Source: Gemmatimonadota bacterium (GTDB lineage: Bacteria > Gemmatimonadota > Gemmatimonadetes > Gemmatimonadales > Gemmatimonadaceae). From it: 12,638 bases of DNA. The notes beneath the pieces are model-generated. The model was not told where the DNA came from. It saw nothing but the letters and a program-made list of their open reading frames with translations, and made no database searches. Position numbers and translations under genes: made by a program. Shown here in pieces: positions 6,561 through 12,638 of this stretch. Numbering within the stretch: position 1 is the first letter of the stretch; every line of letters begins with the position of its first letter. Location: NCBI GenBank assembly GCA_031127185.1, contig JARIET010000049.1, positions 1 to 12,638 of the forward strand. The letters are read 5' to 3'.

Positions 6561-7159
6561 GCACCGACCCGATCGTGCTTGCGATGACCGGCGCTTCGGG
6601 CGCGCCGTACGGGATTCGCCTCCTGCAACAACTCCTGACAGCGCAGCGGCCGGTATCGCTGATTGTCTCGTCGCACGGCTTCAGGCTTCTGCGAACGGAG
6701 AGCGATGTGGGCGATGTGGCGGGGCTGCGGGCAGCGGCTGGCTCGGGTGCGTGGGACTCGTTCGTTACCCTGTTTGATGACGCCGATCGAGGCGCGGGGC
6801 CGGCTTCCGGCTCGGCGAAGAGCGCGGGCATGGTGGTCTGCCCGTGTTCGATGGGGACGCTGGCGTCGATCGCCGCGGGGACCTCGCGCTCGTTGGTGGA
6901 GCGGGCTGCCGACGTCACCCTCAAGGAGCGGCGCAAGTTGATTCTTGTCACGCGCGAAACGCCGCTGAGCGCGATCCATCTCGAGAACATGCTGCGGCTG
7001 ACTCGCGCAGGCGCGGTGGTGTTGCCGGCGGCGCCGGGGTTCTACCACCGGCCAACGGAGATTGCGCAGCTCGTGGATTTCGTCGTGGCGCGGATTCTGG
7101 ATCAACTCGGTGTGCAACAGTCGCTCGTCCCGCGTTGGGGCGATCCGCCGACGGAATAG
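6557..7159 (+). CDS. ubiX: Flavin prenyltransferase UbiX
   Basis: This 200-residue UbiX/Pad1-type protein makes prenylated FMN from FMN and dimethylallyl phosphate for the UbiD decarboxylase encoded two genes upstream. Hallmarks are the FMN-binding TGASG at 11-15, PCSMGTLASIAAG from residue 96, and a C-terminal set Lys123, Tyr163 and Arg179. The spacings of these three (40 and 16 residues) match the active-site Lys129, Tyr169 and Arg185 of the well-studied Pseudomonas enzyme. LVTRETPLSAIHLENM and GFYHRPTEI are typical of the family. A Gly/Ala/Ser-rich loop at about 78-90 varies between members. The start is GTG, overlapping the ubiA stop (GTGA). Presence of ubiX beside ubiD is strong support for a working decarboxylation pair. 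Confidence 0.96.
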   Translation: MSTDPIVLAMTGASGAPYGIRLLQQLLTAQRPVSLIVSSHGFRLLRTESDVGDVAGLRAAAGSGAWDSFVTLFDDADRGAGPASGSAKSAGMVVCPCSMGTLASIAAGTSRSLVERAADVTLKERRKLILVTRETPLSAIHLENMLRLTRAGAVVLPAAPGFYHRPTEIAQLVDFVVARILDQLGVQQSLVPRWGDPPTE

Positions 7160-7165
7160 GCGTTC

Positions 7166-7636
7166 GTGTTGATCGGACTTATCAGTGACACCCACGGCCT
7201 CCTGCGCGCCGATGTGCATTCCGTGTTCGCTGGCGTGGATCTCATCCTGCACGCCGGCGACGTCGGGGGAGTGGAGATTCTCGACGAGCTTGCGCTCATT
7301 GCCCCAGTCCGGGCCGTCTACGGCAACACCGACCCCAGCGACCACCCGGGCCTTGTCACCGCGTTGGACTTCACGCTGGAAGGCGTGCGGGTCCACGTCA
7401 GCCACGGGCACGAACTGGGTCGGACGGGCTCACCGCAGGCCCGGGCAGCGGCGTACGACGCTGATCTCATCGTTTATGGGCATACGCATCGTCAGCGCGT
7501 CGACCAGGTCGGCGCTCAACTTGTCGTGAATCCGGGGGCTGCGGGCGCCTGTCGGTACGACCTGCCGCCGACGGTTGCACTGGCCGAAATCGCTGCCGGC
7601 GCGGTGCGGGTGCGCCTGGTGGAGCTCAGCGCCTAA
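7166..7636 (+). CDS. YfcE/MJ0936-type metallophosphoesterase
   Basis: This is a 156-residue calcineurin-like phosphodiesterase with all metal-site motifs: Asp8-x-His10, Gly31-Asp32, Gly53-Asn54-x-Asp56, His80-Gly-His82 and Gly105-His106-x-His108, followed by the family's NPGAAG. Enzymes of this group bind two divalent metals and cleave phosphodiesters or phosphomonoesters in vitro; their natural substrate is generally unknown. GTG at 7166 is used, with AGG six bases upstream; a TTG one codon later is possible. It begins six bases after ubiX, so it is probably on the same transcript, but no link to quinone synthesis is known to me. Its TAA stop overlaps an ATG at 7636 that I do not believe is used. 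Confidence 0.93.
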   Translation: MLIGLISDTHGLLRADVHSVFAGVDLILHAGDVGGVEILDELALIAPVRAVYGNTDPSDHPGLVTALDFTLEGVRVHVSHGHELGRTGSPQARAAAYDADLIVYGHTHRQRVDQVGAQLVVNPGAAGACRYDLPPTVALAEIAAGAVRVRLVELSA

Positions 7637-7688
7637 TGGCGCCCGGGTCATCGGCTCGGCCTTTCACTGGCGAACCTCCGGACCCTGC

Positions 7689-7694
7689 TATAAA
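7689..7694 (+). promoter_or_regulatory. Candidate -10 box TATAAA before the kinase-like gene
   Basis: TATAAA stands out as an AT-rich island in very GC-rich DNA, 10 bases before the ATG at 7705. If used, transcription would begin within a few bases of the start codon and give a nearly leaderless mRNA. This would fit the absence of a Shine-Dalgarno there. No good -35 element is seen at the usual spacing. The rest of the 68-base gap after the phosphoesterase stop holds nothing else I can name. Confidence 0.35.
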
Positions 7695-7704
7695 TGTTTG
7701 CGTG

Positions 7705-9555
7705 ATGCCTCGCGACTCGATCCTCGGCGACCGCTACGTCATCACGCGCGAACTCGCGCGCGACAACGATGCGGCGGTCTACCACGCGGAGGACCGCGTG
7801 CTCGGGCGCGATGTGGCTGTGAAGGTGCTGTCGCCGGAACAATCGGGGGCGATCGGCCAAGTCCGGTTCGACCGCGCCGTGGCGGCCATGTCACGACTGG
7901 TGCATCCCAACATCGTGCCGATCCTGGACAGCGGGTCGATCAAGGGGCAGCTCTACTACGTGACGCCGTTCGTGGGCAGCGATACGCTGCGCGCGCGCAT
8001 TGCCCGCGAAGGATTGATGACACCGGACGAGTCCGCGCAGATCCTCGCCGACGTCGGGGAGGCGCTTGCTTATGCGCACGGCGCCGGACTGGTGCACGGC
8101 GATATTCGACCGGAGAACATCTTCTGCCACCACGGCCGTGCGATGGTGGCCGATTTCGGGATTGCGCGGGCGATTCAGGCAGCGTCTGGTCCGGACGCCT
8201 CAGAGGCGGCGACGGACGCGCGCACCGACATCTTTGCCCTTGGATGCGTGTCGTTCGAAATGCTGACGGGTGACCAGCCATTCCCCGGAAGCGCGGGAAT
8301 CGTCACGGTGACCGACGCGCCGCCCGTTCCCCGCGTTCGCACCAAGGTGCCGACCACACCGTCGCGGATTGCCGAACTGACGGAGCGGATGCTTTCACGC
8401 GGTGCCGGGGCCGCGGGCGCGACACCGGCAACGCTGATTGCCACCGCACGCACCATTGTGGAACCGGCCGTGCAACGTCCATCCGCGCGCGCCGGGGCGG
8501 CATCGCCTGGGGAACAGGACGATGCGAACTACGATCAAGCATCGATTGATGCCTGCCGTGAGGGGCGGGCGCTCTTTCAGCGCAGCTACCAGGGCGGGCA
8601 AGGTGCGCGGGAAAAGCTCGAGTATGCCAAGTCACTCTTCGAGCGCGCGCGGGACATTGATCCCGCCAACCCGTACGCCTTGATCGGCCTGGCTGATGTG
8701 CACCACGTGCTTGCGTTTCGCGGCTACGGCGACTTTCGCGAAAATACGCGGAAGGCCACGGAACTCCGCGCTGAGGCGCTGCAGTACGCCCCCGACCTGC
8801 CGGATGTGCATTTCTCGATAGCCGTGGAACTGCTGTATTGGAAGGACGATTTTGCCACGGCGGGCGCAGAGTACCGGCGTGGAATGAAGAGCGGTCGTGT
8901 CCGGCCCGAAATGCATCGACTGTACGGTGCCTACTTGAAGATGGCGGGGCAGCTGGATGAGGCGCTTCAACACATGAAGCTCGGGTTGGCCGAAGACCCC
9001 AGAGCGCCGGCCCTCCACGTCGGCCTCGCCGATGTGCTCCTTTCCATGGGCCGATATGTGGAGGCGGTCGAGCCCTTGCAGCAGGCGTTGAAGCTGGCGC
9101 CCGGCTACGAGTCCGCGCTTGAGCGGCTCGACGTCGTCTGCCACCGGCTGGGACGGCACGACGAGGCGCTTGATGCCCGGCGGGCACTGCATGGGCTGCG
9201 GCAACAACCCCAACGCATCGATGCACTCGATGCAGATGCTGCACAGCTGGGGCCGATGGCCGCGCGAGACGCCGATATCCGGCGAGACCTCGCCGCGCTG
9301 CACGAGCGCGTCACGACGGAAGATCCATTCACGGACCTCAACGTGAGTCGCCAGCTCGCGGACTACATGGTTATGGCGCACGCCGAACTCGGCGAGTGGC
9401 ACAAGGCGATGGATTGGGTGGAGCGCGGATTCTACCGACGGCCGGGACGGCTGCGTCGCGTGCTTCTGGACCTGCCGTTCGAGCACCGGGGGCTGGCGGT
9501 GGATCCCCGCTACGCGCCGATGCTGCGGACCGCGGGGCTCGAAGAGTTTCTGTAG
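7705..9555 (+). CDS. Ser/Thr kinase-like (probable pseudokinase) TPR protein
   Basis: This 616-residue soluble protein has an N-terminal protein-kinase-like domain (about 7-255) and a C-terminal TPR region (about 275-490, with clear helices around ERARDIDPANPYALIGLADV and QALKLAPGYESAL). A closing segment ends in the AVDPRYAPMLRTAGL motif common to TPR-kinase proteins. Kept kinase residues are Lys40 (VAVK), Asp133, Asn138 and Asp150-Phe-Gly. Changed ones are the glycine loop (LARDNDAAVY), the helix-C Glu (Ala58), HRD to His131-Gly-Asp, and catalytic-loop Lys to Arg135. The activation loop lacks GTxxYxxPE, with only 25 residues from DFG to Asp175. No transmembrane helix is seen. It may bind nucleotide and act as a scaffold; catalysis is doubtful. 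ATG at 7705 is chosen because codons between 7636 and 7704 have about 50 percent G/C at third positions against roughly 90 percent just after, and the kinase fold begins immediately. Confidence 0.88.
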   Translation: MPRDSILGDRYVITRELARDNDAAVYHAEDRVLGRDVAVKVLSPEQSGAIGQVRFDRAVAAMSRLVHPNIVPILDSGSIKGQLYYVTPFVGSDTLRARIAREGLMTPDESAQILADVGEALAYAHGAGLVHGDIRPENIFCHHGRAMVADFGIARAIQAASGPDASEAATDARTDIFALGCVSFEMLTGDQPFPGSAGIVTVTDAPPVPRVRTKVPTTPSRIAELTERMLSRGAGAAGATPATLIATARTIVEPAVQRPSARAGAASPGEQDDANYDQASIDACREGRALFQRSYQGGQGAREKLEYAKSLFERARDIDPANPYALIGLADVHHVLAFRGYGDFRENTRKATELRAEALQYAPDLPDVHFSIAVELLYWKDDFATAGAEYRRGMKSGRVRPEMHRLYGAYLKMAGQLDEALQHMKLGLAEDPRAPALHVGLADVLLSMGRYVEAVEPLQQALKLAPGYESALERLDVVCHRLGRHDEALDARRALHGLRQQPQRIDALDADAAQLGPMAARDADIRRDLAALHERVTTEDPFTDLNVSRQLADYMVMAHAELGEWHKAMDWVERGFYRRPGRLRRVLLDLPFEHRGLAVDPRYAPMLRTAGLEEFL

Positions 9556-9573
9556 CCGCCGGCGCCCACCAAC

Positions 9574-9597
9574 CGCAGCGTGAAATCAGGCGCTGCG
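9574..9597. terminator. Weak stem-loop at a convergent gene junction
   Basis: The arms CGCAGCG (9574-9580) and CGCTGCG (9591-9597) flank a ten-base loop that contains the stop codon of the UvrC-like gene. The kinase-like gene ends at 9555. No T-tract follows on either strand, so this is at best a weak bidirectional terminator candidate, and the right arm lies in coding sequence. Confidence 0.2.
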
Positions 9598-10716
9598 CGT
9601 GAGCGCGGCCGCAGAATGTGGAGTGGTCCGTTCCATCTCTTTCGGGTGACCGCGGAACCAGCTCGCCAGCAACAGGAGTTCGTCGACCTCATGCGAAGGA
9701 ACCGCGCCCGTCTCGCGCGACGACGTCGAAAAGGCCTCCGCCACTTTGGCGTCAAGCTGCGTGCGTTCGGCGGGCGTCTCCGGCGCTTTGCACTCATGTC
9801 GCACTCGCCCACGGCGGATCACGTAACAGCGGTCGTCGCCATTCGTTCCGGAAACGTTGTATGTGAACGACAGCGTCTCCACGGCAAACCGTAGACGGGC
9901 AAATTGTTCCTGGAGCGATTCGAGTCGCGCGACCTTGTCCCGGAGCGAGGCCGCGCGCTCGAAGTCGAGCCGTTCGCTCGATTCCTCCATCGCGGTGCGC
10001 AGCGCCACGATCGGCGCGTCGTGCCGCCCGGCGATGAACTCGCGGGCGAGGTGCACGCGCTCGTCGTACTGCGAGGCCGTGGTCGCCGCCACGCAGGGGC
10101 CGAGGCAGCGTCCGATCTCGTAGCGAATGCACCCCGGCGTTCGTGCGGTGGCGACGGGCAGCTCCACTTGATCGGCGTAATGCATGCGTGTGTCCAGTGC
10201 GCAGTCCCGCAGGCCGAGCGCGTCGTTCAGTTCGCGGAGCGCCTCGCCGAGCTGGAGCGCGCCGTGGAAGGGCCCGAAGTAGGTAGCAGCGTCGTTGCCG
10301 TGCGCGCCGCGCACGACCTGCAGCTTGGGTGCCAGGCCCGCCGTGAGCCGAATGAAGGCGTAGTGTCGTGCATCGCGTTTCATCATCACGTTGTACCTTG
10401 GGCGCCAGCGCTTGATCAGCCGCAGCTCGGTGAGGCAGGCAGCGAACTCACTCGGCTCATACTCCCACGCGACGCTGCTCGCTTCGGCGACCATCCGTGC
10501 ACTCTTGTCGTGCGGGTATTCGGCGCGGAAGTGTGTCAGGAGTCGCGTGCGCACGCCTTTGGACTTGCCGACGTACAACACTTCACCGTCTTCGGAGATG
10601 AGGCGATAGGTGCCTGGGCGGTCCTTCGATTCGCTCTTCACCCGGGCCAGCATCGCGTCGCGGCGCGCCTCGACCAGCGGCGGGAGCTCTTTGCGGCGAC
10701 GGCGACGGCGGGCCAT
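9586..10716 (-). CDS. UvrC-like GIY-YIG protein lacking the C-terminal nuclease
   Basis: This 376-residue protein corresponds to the N-terminal half of UvrC. After an Arg-rich start comes a GIY-YIG domain (about 33-112) with GTY at 35-37, YVG at 48-50, Arg56/Arg58, Glu97 and Asn109. The Glu-to-Asn spacing of 12 equals that of the catalytic Glu and Asn in Thermotoga UvrC. Cys172, Cys196, Cys204 and Cys208 (C-x7-C-x3-C core) match the UvrC cysteine region reported to hold an iron-sulphur cluster. A UVR helix hairpin (about 235-270, SSERLDFERAASLRDKV) could contact UvrB. The last 105 residues do not resemble the RNase H-like nuclease or HhH domains. Thus it could make only the 3'-side cut, like Cho of E. 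coli, although Cho lacks the UVR motif. ATG at 10716 has AGGA seven bases upstream. It lies 26 bases after fpg and is probably co-transcribed with it. The related part of actinobacterial DnaQ-UvrC fusions is another comparison. Confidence 0.9.
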   Translation of the reverse strand: MARRRRRRKELPPLVEARRDAMLARVKSESKDRPGTYRLISEDGEVLYVGKSKGVRTRLLTHFRAEYPHDKSARMVAEASSVAWEYEPSEFAACLTELRLIKRWRPRYNVMMKRDARHYAFIRLTAGLAPKLQVVRGAHGNDAATYFGPFHGALQLGEALRELNDALGLRDCALDTRMHYADQVELPVATARTPGCIRYEIGRCLGPCVAATTASQYDERVHLAREFIAGRHDAPIVALRTAMEESSERLDFERAASLRDKVARLESLQEQFARLRFAVETLSFTYNVSGTNGDDRCYVIRRGRVRHECKAPETPAERTQLDAKVAEAFSTSSRETGAVPSHEVDELLLLASWFRGHPKEMERTTPHSAAALTRSA

Positions 10717-10742
10717 CAGCGAATCCTAATCGCGCGCTGCCT

Positions 10743-11573
10743 TCATTTCTGGCAGCGCGTGCACCAGACCGTGATCCGGTTCTCAATCGCGTGCGACGAA
10801 CGCAGGATCGTACCGCAGCGCACACAGGGCTCGCCCTGGCGACTGTACACTTTCGCGAGGTCGAGAAACCCGCCCCGCTCTCCATTCGGATCGCGATAGT
10901 CGCGGAAGCTGGTGCCGCCTTGCGAGACCGCGGCCGCGAGCACCTCGCGAGACTCGGTGTACAAGCGGACGAGTTCTGCTCGAGTCAGCGTGGATGCCCG
11001 TCGCGACGGGCGTATCTGCGCGCGCCAGAGCGCCTCGTTGGCGTAGATGTTGCCGATGCCCGCCACGCGGCGCTGGTCCATCAGTACCGTCTTGATGGCG
11101 CGCGCCGACTTGCCGATGTACGCGGCAAACACGTCAACAGTGAATGTGGGGTGCAACGGCTCCGGCCCCATCGCCGCTTCCCATTCGGAAAATCGCGCGG
11201 GCGACATCAGCGCGACGGTGCCGAGCCGTCGCACGTCGCGGTAGCGCAACGCCGTTCCGTCGCTGAAGGCGAACACAATTGCCGTGTAGTCCTCCGCACC
11301 GCGCGACCAGCCGGCGCGTTCGATGTCGAGCGACCCCGTGAACCGCGGCGACACGACGAGTCGGTCGCCCGAAGACAAATCGGCGATCACGTACTTGGCC
11401 CGGCGCCAGAACCGCACCAGGGTTGCCCCCCGCACGCGCGTGGACAGCGACCGCGGCGTGCAATCGCGCAACACGTTTGGCCGGTGGACTTTCACGGACG
11501 CGACCGTCGCGTTGCGTACCCGCGACCGGTGCAACACCTGCGCCATCGTCTCGACTTCGGGAAGCTCAGGCAC
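10743..11573 (-). CDS. mutM: Formamidopyrimidine-DNA glycosylase (Fpg/MutM)
   Basis: This 276-residue bifunctional glycosylase/AP lyase removes oxidised purines. The start PELPEVET gives the catalytic Pro2 and Glu3. Lys60 aligns with the conserved Lys near residue 57 of E. coli Fpg. The helix-two-turn-helix VLMDQRRVAGIGNIYANEAL is intact, and the C-terminal zinc finger has Cys250, Cys253, Cys271 and Cys274 with Arg266 between. The usual HLGM segment is replaced by SPRF (75-78), so the lesion-void-filling Met is Phe78. The Phe of DPRRFG is Leu117, while Arg115 is kept. The start is GTG and overlaps the purD stop by eight bases without a clear Shine-Dalgarno, so coupling to purD is likely. MutM fits better than Nei because of the overall motif match. 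Activity is expected, but lesion preference may differ. Confidence 0.94.
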   Translation of the reverse strand: MPELPEVETMAQVLHRSRVRNATVASVKVHRPNVLRDCTPRSLSTRVRGATLVRFWRRAKYVIADLSSGDRLVVSPRFTGSLDIERAGWSRGAEDYTAIVFAFSDGTALRYRDVRRLGTVALMSPARFSEWEAAMGPEPLHPTFTVDVFAAYIGKSARAIKTVLMDQRRVAGIGNIYANEALWRAQIRPSRRASTLTRAELVRLYTESREVLAAAVSQGGTSFRDYRDPNGERGGFLDLAKVYSRQGEPCVRCGTILRSSHAIENRITVWCTRCQK

Positions 11574-12638
11574 GATGCGGCGAAGCCGTACGCTTCAGGT
11601 CGCGCCAGCCGATGTCGCGGCGGAACTGGCGACCGGCAAACTGCACTGCCGCGGCCGCATCGCCGCTGGCTCGCTGCGCCTCGGCAAGAGTCGGCGCAAC
11701 AGCCGTGATAGCGAGCACCCGTCCGCCGGCCGTGACGAGCTGCCCTGTGGAATCGCGCTTGGTGCCGGCGTGAAAGATGTGGACGCCGTCGCGGGCGGCC
11801 GGGAGCGTGATGGCATCGCCGCCACGCACGGCGCCGGGGTACCCCGCGGCGGCCACCACCGTCGTGACCGTCGCGGCGCGCTTCCATGCACAGGGCGGAG
11901 CCGCCGCCAGAGACTCGCCATTCGCCACGGCACGCACGAGGTCGAGCAGCGACGAATCGAGCAGCGGGAGCACGGCTTCGGTTTCTGGATCACCGAACCG
12001 GCAGTTGAACTCCACGACCTTCGGGCCGTTAACCGTCAGCATTAGACCGGCGTACAGCAGTCCGCTGAACGGCGCTCCCGCGGCGCGCATCGCCGCCAGC
12101 GTGGGCAGGAACACGCGATCCATAGCCCGCTGCGCAATCGCATCGGTCGCGATCGAGACCGGCGCATACGCGCCCATCCCGCCGGTATTCGGTCCCGTGT
12201 CGGCTTCGCCGATCCGCTTGTGGTCCTGCGCAGCGATCATCGGTATGGCGTGCGTGCCATCGCAAACGGCGAAGATCGAAAGCTCCTCGCCCTCCATGAA
12301 CTCTTCGACAAGCACCGCCGATCCCGCCGCGCCAAACGCATTTTCTTCAAGCATCATCGCAATGGCGGCTTCCGCCTCCGCCATCGTCATCGCAACGATC
12401 ACACCTTTGCCGGCGGCGAGCCCCGTGGCCTTGATCACTACGGGGGCGCCGAGCCGCCGGGCTTCCGCGCGGGCAGCTGCAGCATCCGTGAAGCTGCGCG
12501 CCGACGCCGTCGGCACGCCGGCACGCAACATCAGTTCCTTGGCCCAGGATTTCGATGTCTCAATCTGCGCCGCCGCCTTTGAGGGGCCGAACACGGGGAG
12601 CGCCAGAGAGCGGAAGTGATCAACGAGCCCGGCTTCCA
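11566..12638 (-). CDS. purD: Phosphoribosylamine-glycine ligase PurD (partial, 5' end outside)
   Basis: This ATP-grasp ligase joins phosphoribosylamine and glycine in step two of de novo purine synthesis. 356 codons are visible; the frame runs off the window end without a start, and about 70 N-terminal residues are missing compared with the usual length of about 430. The visible part begins just before the family segment VFGPSKAAAQIETSK. It then shows the ATP-binding VIKATGLAAGKGV, VEEFMEGEELS, AQDHKRIGEADTGPNTGGMG, and the metal-binding VVEFNCRFGDPETE, ending with the RRDIGWR segment. Small changes are Thr for Asp in KADGLAAGKG and Ala for Asp before TGPNTGGMG; both sites vary in the family. 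A GTG at 12594 is in frame but is internal, since homologous sequence continues to the window edge. The stop overlaps fpg by eight bases, so purD probably leads the operon. Confidence 0.96.
   Translation of the reverse strand, partial: EAGLVDHFRSLALPVFGPSKAAAQIETSKSWAKELMLRAGVPTASARSFTDAAAARAEARRLGAPVVIKATGLAAGKGVIVAMTMAEAEAAIAMMLEENAFGAAGSAVLVEEFMEGEELSIFAVCDGTHAIPMIAAQDHKRIGEADTGPNTGGMGAYAPVSIATDAIAQRAMDRVFLPTLAAMRAAGAPFSGLLYAGLMLTVNGPKVVEFNCRFGDPETEAVLPLLDSSLLDLVRAVANGESLAAAPPCAWKRAATVTTVVAAAGYPGAVRGGDAITLPAARDGVHIFHAGTKRDSTGQLVTAGGRVLAITAVAPTLAEAQRASGDAAAAVQFAGRQFRRDIGWRDLKRTASPHRA

Noticed and set aside
3365..7159. Reading the ubi-named cluster as ubiquinone biosynthesis.
   Set aside because: The UbiA motif form and absence of nearby ring hydroxylases fit menaquinone via the futalosine branch better; final proof needs the rest of the genome.
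7636..7704. Start of the kinase-like gene at ATG 7636, overlapping the phosphoesterase stop.
   Set aside because: The 23 added residues have about 50 percent G/C at third codon positions, unlike the gene body, show no conserved sequence, and contain the candidate -10 box. A GGAG further upstream is 11 bases away, a poor spacing.
8303..9244. A 313-codon minus-strand open frame within the kinase-like gene.
   Set aside because: Arg/Ala/His-rich antisense shadow; the plus-strand frame has clear kinase and TPR homology.
10717..10739. A 5-bp stem (CAGCG/CGCTG) that would enclose the ribosome binding site of the UvrC-like gene.
   Set aside because: Five pairs with a 13-base loop are expected by chance in such GC-rich DNA.

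Overview
The window reads as ordinary chromosome from a high-GC, menaquinone-using bacterium. A Gemmatimonadota-like organism is my best guess. The reasons are the strongly GC-biased third codon positions, a Ser/Thr-kinase-like domain fused to TPR repeats in one soluble protein, the futalosine-type UbiA/UbiD/UbiX set, and a short GC-rich heptamer array between genes. No marker gene proves the phylum, so this is inference. I saw no rRNA, tRNA, CRISPR array, insertion sequence or phage gene. Coding density is very high and no gap exceeds 115 bases.

Region 1 (10-3311, minus strand) is a four-gene cell-envelope regulatory operon. In transcription order it holds an ECF sigma factor, a zinc-finger (ZAS) membrane anti-sigma factor, a membrane protein with a bactofilin-like beta-helix, and an exported beta-rich protein resembling the toast_rack/LiaF-C type. 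The last two start with GTG two bases after the preceding stop. A six-unit 7-bp tandem array lies between the sigma and anti-sigma genes.

Region 2 (3365-7636, plus strand) diverges from the sigma factor across a 53-bp spacer that carries a perfect 10-bp inverted repeat. It is a tightly overlapped run of menG/ubiE, ubiD, ubiA and ubiX, followed by a YfcE-type metallophosphoesterase. The UbiA motif variant and the company of UbiD and UbiX suggest the late steps of futalosine-route menaquinone synthesis: prenylation, decarboxylation with prenylated FMN, then C-methylation.

Region 3 (7705-9555, plus) encodes a kinase-like protein with TPR repeats. Its kinase domain has lost several catalytic and activation-loop features, so it looks like a pseudokinase.

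Region 4 (9586-12638, minus) converges on the kinase gene. In transcription order it holds purD (its 5' end is outside the window), fpg/mutM overlapping it by 8 bases, and a UvrC-like GIY-YIG protein that keeps the incision and cysteine modules but lacks the C-terminal nuclease half. It combines purine synthesis with base-excision and nucleotide-excision type repair.
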